Shown here: positions 12,101-21,792 of the stretch, piece after piece
Numbering within the stretch: the first letter of the stretch is position 1
Layout of the letters: the number at the start of each line of letters is the position of its first letter
Source: Mortierella alpina
Taxonomy: Eukaryota; Mortierellomycota; Mortierellomycetes; Mortierellales; Mortierellaceae
DNA: 64,000 nucleotides
Reading direction: 5' to 3'
Assembly (NCBI GenBank): GCA_029449245.1
Contig: JANATF010000008.1
Span: 1,612,001 to 1,676,000, forward strand
Program-made: the position numbers and the translations under genes
The notes under the pieces: generated by a model
What the model saw: the letters and a program-made list of their open reading frames with translations, nothing else
Database searches by the model: none
Told to the model about the DNA's origin: nothing

Positions 12101-12826
12101 CACGGCGTTGGTGTAAAGACCGGTGACGGACCCACGGACCGCCGACAAGAGACTGACAATGGCTCTTCTGATCCGAGTTGCCACCGACAAGAGACCGACA
12201 AAGGCTGTCCTGATAAGCCTTGCCAACGTCATATACAAGCCGACGATGGACCCAAGGACCACCGACAAGAGGCTGATGACGGATGCGTGGACCACCGACA
12301 AGAGGCTGATGACGGACGCATGGACCACCGACATGAAACCGATGGCAGACGTGTGGACCACCGACAAGAGGCTGATGACGGATGCGTGGACCACCGACAA
12401 GAGGCCGACAAAGGCTTTTCTAATAAGCTTTGCCAGCATCATATAGAAAGTGATGACGGACCCAAGGACCGCCGACAAGAGACTGACAATGGCTCTTCTG
12501 ACCAGCGCATACCGGTTGATGTACAGCCACCAAAGGGCCACCGCGGGAGGGGAATGCGTCCAAAGCTGAACAATATAAATCCACAGACGAACATAGGCCA
12601 CAAAGACTTTGGAGGGAATATAGAGCAACAACATGCCCCAGCTCTGCGGCACCGGGCCATATGCAAAACGCACAATGGCCGGCCAGCGACGGTAATGGTA
12701 AAGGAAAATTCGATAGAAAATCACACAGCAAAGGAAGAAAAAACACTGAGCACACACGATGGAAAGGAACACAACGGCGAAACAAAGCTGAAGAATAAAA
12801 AAGAGAATGTTTTTGATGAAGCCCAT
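6175..12826 (-). CDS. Giant membrane-anchored Fanzor/TnpB-like RuvC nuclease, 7 exons
   Basis: Predicted protein of about 2019 aa. Exons (minus): 12826-11151, 11065-10345, 10239-9180, 9080-8510, 8417-7582, 7478-6984, 6875-6175; all junctions are phase-consistent. C-terminal features match eukaryotic TnpB relatives (Fanzor): RuvC-I Asp about residue 1593 in LVFAGTDYGIAKMSETV; Ser-Ser (1886-1887) before a Cys4 finger (Cys 1890, 1893, 1923, 1928); and RuvC-III Arg-Asp in KSRDPHAAVGIAIAG (Asp about 1941). A Glu at about 1883 (TDEYRSS) could serve as the alternative RuvC-II acid described for Fanzors, since PVLMIGNAG at the usual site lacks one. Residues 1-240 are very hydrophobic and contain 11-residue repeats. 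Then come an unrecognised domain, a Pro-rich tract and two Gly-Asp linkers. RNA-guided DNA cleavage is inferred from the family only. Other fungal-specific uses of the fold are possible. Confidence 0.75.
6203..6219. other. Small hairpin in the last exon of the Fanzor-like gene
   Basis: CCCATG and CATGGG flank a 5-nt loop. The hairpin lies 28 nt inside the stop codon, where guide RNAs of Fanzor genes usually overlap the 3' end. A 6-bp stem is short and can occur by chance. Confidence 0.25.
7830..7915. repeat. Hexanucleotide microsatellite coding for Gly-Asp/Gly-Ala linker
   Basis: ATCGCC-type repeats in exon 5 of the Fanzor-like gene encode alternating Gly-Asp followed by Gly-Ala. They lie about 100 residues before the RuvC-I motif and probably form a flexible acidic linker that expands by slippage. 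Confidence 0.8.
9190..9350 (-). other. Acidic tract in exon 3 of the Fanzor-like gene
   Basis: The end of exon 3 encodes a dense Asp/Glu run followed by Gly-Gln-Ala repeats (GGQGPAQGPAQAQAGAQG). It is low-complexity and likely disordered, and separates the helical N-terminal nuclease lobe from exon 4. Confidence 0.7.
10517..10650. repeat. Microsatellite coding for Gly-Asp linker (second copy type)
   Basis: Repeats of the ATCGCC/ACCTCC type in exon 2 of the Fanzor-like gene encode a long Gly/Asp-rich run. It resembles the tract in exon 5 in composition but lies in a different exon, so the two arose or expanded independently. Confidence 0.8.
12257..12403 (-). repeat. 33-bp tandem repeats coding for hydrophobic 11-residue units
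   Basis: Four near-identical 33-bp units encode LLSVVHASVIS, LLSVVHTSAIG, FMSVVHASVIS and LLSVVHASVIS (residues about 142-185). A longer segment (RRAIVSLLSAV..GSV, MLAKLIRKAFVGLLSV) is duplicated on both sides, so the whole region grew by unequal duplication. The units keep the reading frame and hydrophobicity. Confidence 0.85.
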
Positions 12827-14551
12827 TTTTGAGGTAAAGAGAATGAGGGATTGAGAGCTAGAGTGAAGGACGAAGGAGGAGAATGGATAAGACAGAAACT
12901 AAGGAAGAAAATAGAAAGCTGATGAAAAAGATGGGTGATGGGAGTAAGGTGATTCTTTCAGGCTTACTAGTAACCTTGGATGCAAGAAACGGCTTATTTG
13001 TACTATGCATTGTGCAGTTGAAAGAGCGGCAAGAAAGAGGCGATGGTCATCATTATAGTTTTCTTATAGGGTCAGCTTGGTACTGCCAGAATAGCACTTT
13101 TCTGGTGCCTTGACAACATGCATTCACATTGGGAGCGTCTTCCATATAGCGCACGGCTTGCTGATGTATACATGTACTTGGCCCGCCCGTACGCAGCTGG
13201 GCAGAAGAGGTTTTGGATACTACATCTTCAACCTTGTCGATCAAAGGAATATGAAGAGCACTACCATGATGATCAAGAAGCTGTACAAGCGCTCGGGAGT
13301 CTTGGGGTGATACGCACGCGATGCCAGATGGACATCAAGTTTGATTGAGCCGCCAGGGCCTGGAAACGCGCTGAAACCTTCAACATTAAAAGAACGGTAC
13401 TTTATCAAGTATAGGATGCCCTTTTCGCCTGGCTGGACCAACGTTATGCCCCTCATCATTATGTCAACAACACGGGTATACCCTACAGTACAATATGAAA
13501 ACTGTAGTGGCAGAGCTTTTGAACTGTAGTGGCAGAGCTTTTGAGCGATGTGATGACGGTACTTCGCAAGAGCAACGGCAGGTGGTCTTGCATCTCACTC
13601 GCTGGATGCGATCAAGAGTTGGGAGGCGGGCTCTTGGAACTAGGAGACCGACAGTCGCTCTCCCCCCACAGAACCCAAGACAATAAGCAACGCCCGCCGT
13701 TCCCTCCTCCGCGAGTTCTCCCCTGTTGTCCGTCAGAGATGTCGCTGCACTTTGAGAGGTGATCATAGGGTGCAAAGCGTTAAAGCTACTGTATAGCCCC
13801 TCGCTCTCTTGAATACGACCCGTTTCTTCTTGCACGGAAGAGTTTCGACCCCATGGCTTTTATTCATAATGCAAAGGTAAAGGCCTGAATTGCGCTCATC
13901 AGAATATCAGACTACAAGGTGCGCGCTTGCTCCTGGCTTAAGCAAAGTGGTGTCTGTGAACAAGACCTGGGGATGCGTTTTCTTTGATTGCTATGAAAAA
14001 GTGAGATTCAGAGGGTGATGCGAAATGAGAATTCGCAATGGACCCAGGAGAATGCCGTGCTGTGAGAAAAACGCTTTCACTTGTACTAAGTAAACCGGTG
14101 CTTCTGAGGAGAGTGAGGGGATGCGTTTTTCGATGCGCTTGCTCAGCGTCGAGATGGCATGAAATGAGGTGATTTTTACAGTGATGTAACTCAGCAACGA
14201 TGAGGTCTAGAAAGAAACGGAGAGTGAGGGCCTGAACAGCAGAGGATCATCGATTGAGTAACGTCTTGGAAAAGGAGAAGGCACGTGTGTTGCAGAGTCG
14301 CCTTTCACGCGGTGGGCGACTTTGAGTTGTCGGGATATATCAGTTTAGAGGCGCGTCGATACCATATACAGTATAAAGTGGCTTTATATAGCCCTTTTTT
14401 TCACTGCAGACGTTGGGCGTTCAAGTCCTCCAGAAAAATCCAACCCCTCGCCTCCCACTTTTTACTTCAATTCCCACCTCCTGCCTGTGCCCTCCAGTAC
14501 TTTTTCACCCTCGAGTACTTTTTTCACCCTCCTAGCACAAAAAAGAGTAAC
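12827..14551. other. Intergenic region upstream of the Fanzor-like and ankyrin genes
   Basis: This 1.7-kb divergent region shows no gene with recognisable homology. It contains a 22-bp tandem duplication at 13500-13543 and AT-rich patches. TATA-like sites at about 14372-14390 could serve the ankyrin gene. I saw no terminal inverted repeats matching the other side of the Fanzor-like gene, and no transposase. Confidence 0.5.
13500..13543. repeat. 22-bp exact tandem duplication
   Basis: AACTGTAGTGGCAGAGCTTTTG occurs twice back to back. It lies outside any supported gene, about 670 bp upstream of the Fanzor-like start codon. Confidence 0.85.
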
Positions 14552-15414
14552 ATGTCTGACAACGAAGGCGCCAGCAGAAGTATGTCCATCCGCACCAAGA
14601 GACATTTACACACGCCTGACAACGAAAACACACATTGCTGATTGCTGTATAACCGCGTTACTGTAATAGATGAGCTGTTGATGGAAGCATGCAGAAACGA
14701 CGATTTGGAAATGCTCGAGGAAGTCCTGTCTTCGAACGACGATACCTTCAATATCAACTACACAGACGGAGTCGGCAACTCGGCCCTTCACCTTGCGTAT
14801 GTTCCCCATGTGTTATCCACTGACGTCCTGTGGATCACACTGTACCTGATTTAACAAGTTACGTGTTCCCTGTATCTATGGAATAGAGCGCGCAGTGGCT
14901 CGACAGAATGCTTAGAAGTCATCCTGTGCGTTGATGGTATTCGTGTAAACGTCGCGAACCGACTCGAAGGAGACACGCCACTTCACAAGGCTGCGGCCTA
15001 CCATGATCCCGAAGCTGCTTTGCAAATGTGCCAGGCACTTGTCAATAGCAACGCTGACTTCACTGGTACCTGACCTGCCTGTGGGAAATGCTTTGACAAT
15101 GGCGTTCTAGAGATTGTGAATGCGGATCAACCCTCTGCTAATATGCCCTACTCTTCCTCACGACTTGCTCAGTCAAGAACAAGCTTAGACAAATCGCTGC
15201 AGACGTGGCACTCGATGGTGATGTCAAGGCGTTTCTTATAAAGGCAGCGCTTGGAGCTAATATTGTAAAGACATGGACCATCTGTGACATATGCCCGGCG
15301 TCCGTTTTTCTGTCTGATGACTGACAATTCTCGTTTTTTCCTTAGGACGCAAGAGATATCGTTAATGACGACGACGATAGCGATTCTGATGGTGTTCCAA
15401 GCGACGACGAATAA
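14552..15414 (+). CDS. Small ankyrin-repeat protein, 5 exons
   Basis: A 164-aa soluble protein. Exons: 14552-14579, 14670-14796, 14887-15065, 15173-15264, 15346-15414. The N-terminus is MSDNEGASR, followed by NELLMEACRNDDLEMLEEVL. Ankyrin units then follow with GNSALHLAARSGSTECLEVIL and GDTPLHKAAAYHDPEAALQM. The C-terminus is a very acidic tail (IVNDDDDSDSDGVPSDDE). It resembles small cytosolic or nucleolar ankyrin proteins of yeasts that act as binding modules or ribosomal-protein chaperones. No specific partner can be named from sequence. The third intron has a weaker donor (GTACCT), but the phase and protein continuity support it. Confidence 0.75.
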
Positions 15415-15640
15415 ATCCCAACCCTCTCTTATTGAATATATCTTTAATTGACGTCCTCCCTGTATACGTCACTGGAGTTCGGTCGCGAGGTGGCCGCGTC
15501 TTCACTGCCCCTCTGCATTGCTGCGTTCCACAAATCACTTTTCTTCGTCTCAAAACGATTTTGCCATCAAACGACCATCCATCAACCACACGAGCATCCG
15601 CAGGCTCCTTTTTTATATTCGCAAACCACGCTGTGCCACT

Positions 15641-17498
15641 ATGGTATGTCTCCAGTCTTCTCGTCTCCGATGTAGAAGAGCAAAATAATCTCAGCCATGG
15701 CAGTTACTGACCCCGTCGACCCCTTACACATGTTGCTAATGCGAGTAGGGTAACCAACAATCACAACCTCCCAATGGCGGCAAAGGAGGCCAGAAGAAGG
15801 ATGTATGTTTGCAACCTCGATACAGGAGTAGAGCTGAGAAATGGCTTGGAAGGTATCCTTGTTTAGACGCAGCATTAGCTCACTCTTTGTCCATTGTTTC
15901 TCCTCATACAGGATAAGGAACCCAAGAAGAAGTGGGAACCCCCACTGCCCACTCGTGTCGGAAAGAAGAAGATGAGAAAGGGTCCTGACGCATCCTCAAA
16001 GCTTCCTGCTGGTATGCGTCAACTGATCTATGCGCGTATTGGTTCACGATCCAGCCAATATCACGACTGCGGATGCTGACCATCTTTGCCTTGTCGCTTT
16101 CATTTGTTTTCCTAACCGCCGTTTTTCAAACAATCTATAGTATTCCCTACCACACGCTGTCGCCTCAAGATGCTCAAGATGGAGCGCATCAAGGATTATT
16201 TGCTGATGGAGGAAGAGTTTGTGGTGAACCAGGAGCGACTCAAGCCACAGGAAGAGAAGACGCAAGAGGAGCGGTCCAAGGTCGACGATCTCCGAGGCAC
16301 ACCCATGAGCGTTGGCACACTAGAGGAGATTATTGATGATGACCACGCCATTATTTCGACCAGCAATGGACCTGAATACTACGTCAGCATCCTGTCGTTC
16401 GTGGACAAGGATCTGTTGGAGCCTGGATGCTCAATTCTGTTGCACCACAAGGTAACTACATGGAGCACTTGATCGTTATGACCAATTGCCTCTGACGGCG
16501 ATTCGCAAGGTGATTTAACCATTGTATTGCGTCTGATCGTTTTATAGACAATGTCGGTTATTGGTGTGCTTCAAGATGATGCGGATCCTATGGTGAGCGT
16601 TATGAAGCTGGAAAAGGCCCCTACAGAGTCGTACGCCGACATTGGAGGTTTGGAGGCACAGATTCAGGAGATCAAGGAGGCTGTCGAGTTGCCTCTGACG
16701 CACCCAGAGCTGTACGAGGATATGGGCGTCAAGCCCCCCAAGGGTGTTATTCTGTATGGTGTTCCAGGAACAGGAAAGACCCTGCTTGCCAAGGCTGTTG
16801 CCAATCAGACATCGGCTACATTCTTACGAGTGGTTGGCTCAGAACTGATTCAAAAGTATCTCGGAGACGGCCCTAAGCTGGTCCGAGAGCTGTTCAGGGT
16901 CGCAGAAGAGAACGCTCCTTCAATTGTGTTCATTGATGAGATCGATGCCATTGGAACCAAGAGGTATGGCGACACAAAGTTACAATTTACTCTAAGCATA
17001 TAACCAACAATGAGTCAAGGTCACTAATGACTTCATGGCTCTTTGTCATCACTTAGATACGAATCAAACTCGGGAGGCGAGCGCGAGATTCAAAGAACCA
17101 TGCTGGAGCTTTTGAACCAGTTGGACGGATTCGACTCGCGCGGAGATGTCAAAGTGATTATGGCCACGAACCAGATCGAGTCACTGGACCCGGCCTTAAT
17201 CCGTCCTGGTCGTATTGATCGCAAGATTGAGTTCCCCATGCCTGATGTCAAGACAAAGCGCCGTATCTTTAACATCCACACTGGACGCATGCAGCTCGCA
17301 GACGATGTGGATCTGGAGGAGTTTGTCATGTCTAAGGATGAGCTCTCTGGAGCTGATATCAAGGCAGTGTGCACAGAGGCTGGTCTATTGGCGTTGCGTG
17401 AGCGTCGTATGAAGGTCAAGGCGGATGATTTCAAGAAGGCCAAGGAGAAGGTGCTGTATAGAAAGAACGAGGGTACGCCCGAGGGGTTGTACCTGTAA
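15641..17498 (+). CDS. RPT2: 26S proteasome regulatory ATPase subunit 4 (RPT2)
   Basis: An AAA+ ATPase of the 19S base that unfolds substrates and helps open the 20S gate; about 441 aa. Exons: 15641-15643 (only the ATG), 15749-15802, 15912-16011, 16141-16451, 16548-16963, 17057-17498. MGNQQSQ at the start is the N-myristoylation signal typical of Rpt2. The coiled coil and OB region follow. The Walker A motif is GVPGTGKT (about 227-234) and Walker B is IVFIDEID (Asp286, Glu287). The second region of homology is [19 protein letters not shown]. The C-terminus is EGTPEGLYL. The Val in Walker A replaces the common Pro; yeast Rpt2 also varies there. Start-codon splicing is supported by GTATGT at 15644 and a clean acceptor before GGT. 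Confidence 0.95.
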
Positions 17499-17538
17499 AT
17501 CATGTTGCAAGCAGAAAACAATTGAAGCAGTTATGACG

Positions 17539-17544
17539 AATAAA
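17539..17544 (+). terminator. AATAAA polyadenylation signal of RPT2
   Basis: AATAAA lies 41 nt after the RPT2 stop codon, followed by an A-run. Confidence 0.5.
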
Positions 17545-17750
17545 ATTTAAAAAAAAAACTGCAAAAAGGAAACAAAGGACCCAAAAAATGGGTTTGGGGC
17601 ATGAGGTGGTGTAAGACACGGTTCCTTGCTCTTGAGCACCGTAATGACTATCGGAAGCAGTAACGATAATGATACCTGAGCAACAAGTGTATAAGGGTGA
17701 TACGAAATGGCGTTTATTGTTTTCGTCTCTCAAAGACGGGGAGTGATATC

Positions 17751-18776
17751 TTACTCGTCATTCTCGGTCGAGTTCGTGCCGCGAATGTGTCCGTAGCGTC
17801 TGCAGGTAGCCTGGTTTACCTTCACGTAATCCTGAAGCAATTGCTCTTCCCTTGTGTTCATCTGGGGATAAAAGATCTGACCCACACCACCAGATCCCAA
17901 CATGACCGGGAGTGACAGACACGCGTCATAGCGATCGCTGTAGACAGTCAAGGGTACGACGATTCGCTTGTTGGCCAGGATGGCCAGAATCAGTTCAGAG
18001 ACGACGGCAGCAATACCATAGGCAGAGGCACTTTTGTGCTCAATGATGTCGTATATCTTATTCGCGGTGGCCGACGCAAGCTCCGCTTGGGCGTTCATTT
18101 GCTCAAACTCTGCAAATGTTGTCAAGGGTTGCCCCGCGACTGTGGCTGAGGACCAGACGGCCACTTGCTTATCGCCATGGTCACCAACAACAAGCGCGTT
18201 GACGAAGTTTTCGGCGACACCTACTTCGCCATGGGAGCTCGTGAGGAGTGTCTTCTTGATGGCCGTGCGGAGTCGGACAGTGTCCAGATACGTGCCCGAG
18301 CCCACGACCTGACCTGGAGGCAGGCCTGAAAGTTTCTGGGCGAAGCAGGTCATGATGTTAACCGGGTTGGAGACCATGAGCAGGATGGCTGTAGACTTGA
18401 TGGGTGCGATTTTGGCAAGAACGTCCCGCAGGATGAGTTCGTTGCGGTGCAAGAGCTCATCGCGGCTCTCGCCAGGCGCTTGACGATGCCCTGCGGTCAT
18501 GACGATAATGTCGGCTTGACCACAGTCTTGAGCAGTAGCGGTCGTTGTGGAGTAGCCTGGCGAGTACGGGTAGGCAGCCGAGGCAATGGTAGCGGAGGAT
18601 ATGAATGTAGCATCTTCGAGGTCGAGCACCTGGCCGTGGGCGACGCTTGTATCAATGTCATAAATCAGGAAATCGGAGGCGACAGACCGCATGAGACATG
18701 CAAACGCGACTGCAGACCCGACGATGCCCGCGCCGATGATGGCGACCTTTGGTGCTTTGTTTTCTTGCGGTGCCAT
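17751..18776 (-). CDS. L-lactate dehydrogenase, NAD-dependent, single exon
   Basis: A cytosolic enzyme interconverting pyruvate and L-lactate with NADH, 341 aa, near the usual 310-335. The Rossmann motif is GAGIVG (15-20), with Asp40 to hold NAD ribose. The specificity loop is AGHRQAPGESR: the Gln at 99 aligns with Gln102 of LDH, where malate dehydrogenases carry Arg. Arg105 and Asn137 (SNPVN), Asp165 and Arg168 (LDTVR), and the catalytic His200 (GDHGD) are all present, so the protein should be active. It lacks introns, unlike most neighbours. It is convergent with RPT2 and divergent from RIT1. Mucoromycota use such an enzyme in fermentative growth. An intronless bacterial-type LDH may mean old horizontal transfer, but that is inference. 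Confidence 0.9.
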   Translation of the reverse strand: MAPQENKAPKVAIIGAGIVGSAVAFACLMRSVASDFLIYDIDTSVAHGQVLDLEDATFISSATIASAAYPYSPGYSTTTATAQDCGQADIIVMTAGHRQAPGESRDELLHRNELILRDVLAKIAPIKSTAILLMVSNPVNIMTCFAQKLSGLPPGQVVGSGTYLDTVRLRTAIKKTLLTSSHGEVGVAENFVNALVVGDHGDKQVAVWSSATVAGQPLTTFAEFEQMNAQAELASATANKIYDIIEHKSASAYGIAAVVSELILAILANKRIVVPLTVYSDRYDACLSLPVMLGSGGVGQIFYPQMNTREEQLLQDYVKVNQATCRRYGHIRGTNSTENDE

Positions 18777-18997
18777 GGTGTGGAGGATGGTAATTGCGCG
18801 GCAGGATAATGGGGAAAGGCAGAAAGAGGCGCAACATGGGGTGATTATGCCGTTTTATGTAAACGCGTCCACAATTCTATGGGCCGTGTGTGAGTGACCG
18901 CCCTATGCTATTCTGCCGACCAACCACATCGCAGGTCCCTATTTTTTTTGGATTCATGCTCTGATCAGCTCCTCCCCCAAAAACCACCATCAGACCT

Positions 18998-21553
18998 ATG
19001 GCTTCCCCAGCAGCGACACAGATCAGTCCACAGGCGCATGGCAGGAACAGAGACGAGATGCGGCGAGATGCCAAGAATCTGTAGGTCAAGAACTTTGCGC
19101 ATGTTTCTCCCCACCCGTCCATTCCACTTGGCCCCTGTGGCTACACCATAAACAGCGGGAGCGGGTACTGAACAGCATGAACTCTCTGTGTTTTTTTTCA
19201 TCCCTTCTCTGAACTGTAAATAGGATGAACAGGCTCAAGTCAGTCCAGGCCGACGCTGCTTTTGTAAGCGAGATAGCCGACCTCTTCCCTCAGTTTCCTG
19301 TCCTCGGTAAAGAGCTTTCTATTATGAAGCAAAAGGCAGCAATGGGAAGGCATATAGCCATCCATATGATCATGCAGGTTTTTGTACACTAACATCTCAA
19401 GGTCCGCCTATTCTTCTTGGTCCTTTGCCTCGACTTCGCGTTTCTTTTAACGTCAATTTACTGTGGCACGCTAGCCAATGAGCGCTGTGGGACGTGGTAC
19501 GTCCATCCCTCAAAGGTTCGTGTCTTCTTTATGCTTTTAGAACATCGCTCGTGGAGGTTACTGCCGTCTCGCACCTGGCAGATTGTTTGCAGTAGCTCCA
19601 GTTATTCTAACTAACTAACTAACTGACGCGTACGTGAACCTTGCCCTTGCAGTTACACAAGCCAGGCGTGTACTTCAAGTCAACGGATGGGCACACCGGT
19701 ATATGGGACTTCAACCTTCGGCGCTATAATCCGCACCTTATCACGACCATTATCAACCATGGAGGGTAAGGATCAGATTGGCGAACTTGACTGTGGCGTT
19801 TTTTTTCTTGCTGATGTATATTTATTAGTTAACGCTTTTAACAACTGACATGCTTTGTGTTCGTTGTGCTTCCTTTTAGATGCATAATTGTGGATTCCAC
19901 AAGGAAAGGAAAGCGTGTACCAGATGCACTCTCTAAAACGATACCCATTTGGTGTGCCACTATCAACAACGCCGTTCGCAAGTGCGCCCTTTTAAATCAA
20001 GCCAAAGATCTGCAGCGCCATGATCATGTACGGACACAAGAACCTGGACAGAGGACAAGGGAGGCTCATGCTGCAGAGAATCCCTCATCCTCCGACTCAG
20101 CGCTAGAACCCAGCAAAGGAGGAGACTGCGGGGATGTGTTCGATTCGTCCATGCTCAGGGCACCGGCGCTGAATGCTGAACGTTGGGATACACGATATCA
20201 CTCCTTGCCAAGTTTGATCTCCCGCTCGGAACACGCCCAAATTGCAGACAAAATAGACGGTTTTGCAGAGAAACTAATGGTAGGCACGAGACATGGTGGT
20301 ATATTGCTCTTCTCAGGTTTTGGGGCACTTTTTGCCCCATTGAATGAGGCATGGACTCTAACCTCTGTGTTTGCATAAAAAACTAGCGGTTCACGGATAT
20401 GACGTCTCTGACAACACGACTGCAGAAACCCATCCGCCCTATCTGGCTTACACCGCAGAGTTTTCTATTGAAGGATGATCTACCCGACTACAGTCAAGTC
20501 GGCTTCCTCCCCGTGATATGTCTCAGCGCCTCAAGGGTTGTACAGGATGGCATGGAGGAACGTGACGGATATCTATACGTGCAAGGATCAGGCGATGACG
20601 AAGAGATGTGGGCAAAGGGACTGCGGCCGGATCTGTTTTGGGAAAATGAGGAATACCTACTGGAGGACGGGATCACCGCAGAGGAGTGTGAAAATCGTGC
20701 GAGTGAAGTCGTGCGGGAAGCCAAGCGAAAGCAGCTGGAGAAATCAACACATGGACCTAGAGATGGAAAGAGCGAGCGCTTAGCTGAAGGTGGACAATCG
20801 CTTTTTACACCATCAATGGAGTTATTCTCAGAGATCAAACCTAGCCCAATCTGGATCGGCAACAATGCGAGTGGGCGGATACCACAGTGTTGGGAAGCAG
20901 GATTCGACATGGTCATCAACTGCGGTCTCGAGATTCGACGTGACCCGCGATTTGAATTGCATGCTGACACTGCCAAGGATCATATAACAGTCTTGGGAAC
21001 AACTAGTCAAAATGGAGAGCAAGCAACCCTGTGCGTATTGCAGAGGCATCAATGGGAGGTAGCCGGATCGCCGTCCTCATCATCAGAAACAGGAGAGGCG
21101 AACAGGATCCCTGCTCGAAATCAGAACGGTCAGGATTTCTACTATCTGCATTTACCCATCGCAGAAGGAAAGAAAGGTCAACATCAATTGCTGGAAATGA
21201 TACCCGTGGCAATCAAGGCTGTTCAACAATTGTATGCTGCTAGAGCCGTGGCGATCCAACCTCAGCAGGCACCGCCTTCTCCAAAGATACTAGTGCACTG
21301 CCAACAAGGAATGGATCGCTCTGTGGGAATTGCTTTGGCATTGTTGGTCTCTAGTTTCGATGAGAGCACAGGAGCGTATTGCGGCGCGGATACGATTCAC
21401 CCCACAATGGCGACCAAGGAAGTCATTCAGAAGCGATTATTTCAAGTGATGTCACATCGACTTGCGGCAAGGCCCTCGAGAGCGACACTGAAAATGGTCA
21501 ACACATACTTCATGAGCCCAACGGATCCTCCTCCAGCCAAATACAAGCAATAA
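18998..21553 (+). CDS. RIT1: tRNA A64 2'-O-ribosylphosphate transferase (RIT1)
   Basis: This enzyme transfers a phosphoribosyl group to A64 of initiator tRNA-Met and so keeps it out of elongation. About 628 aa, longer than the roughly 510 of yeast Rit1. Exons: 18998-19080, 19224-19306, 19475-19515, 19653-19765, 19880-20279, 20387-21553. The N-terminal Rit1 domain shows ANERCGTWYVHPSK, YFKSTDGHTGIWDFNLRRYN and CIIVDSTRKGKRVPDALSKT. The C-terminal domain is dual-specificity-phosphatase-like, with HCQQGMDRSVGIAL (Cys545 to Arg551, CX5R). Two spacers rich in Gln, Ser and Glu explain the extra length. The downstream gene is convergent. The family assignment is firm. Confidence 0.93.
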
Positions 21554-21792
21554 AATCGCCTCTCTCAGGAGTTTGACAGGAAAAAATGGAAGACATGGCA
21601 GGATGGAAGGCCTCACCCATTCCCACTACGGTTTTGCAGCGGATGTATAAGGCGTACGCACTTTACAAAGAGTTATCAACCTACTCTAGTACATGGACAC
21701 AGAAACGGACACAGACGCAACCATTACATGTTAATAAGCAGCGGCAGCATATAGTTTAATGGGATGCGGAATGGGAAGAGCGAAAGACGTGT

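Noticed and set aside
12257-12403. Regular 33-bp repeats that might be taken for a CRISPR array
   Set aside because: The units are directly adjacent with no unique spacers and encode protein repeats in frame; this is a eukaryotic genome.
12065-12832. 255-residue plus-strand open frame with repeated Thr-Asp-Lys-Arg motifs
   Set aside because: It is the antisense of the first exon of the Fanzor-type gene; its repeats are the shadow of the 33-bp units, and it has no splice or homology support.
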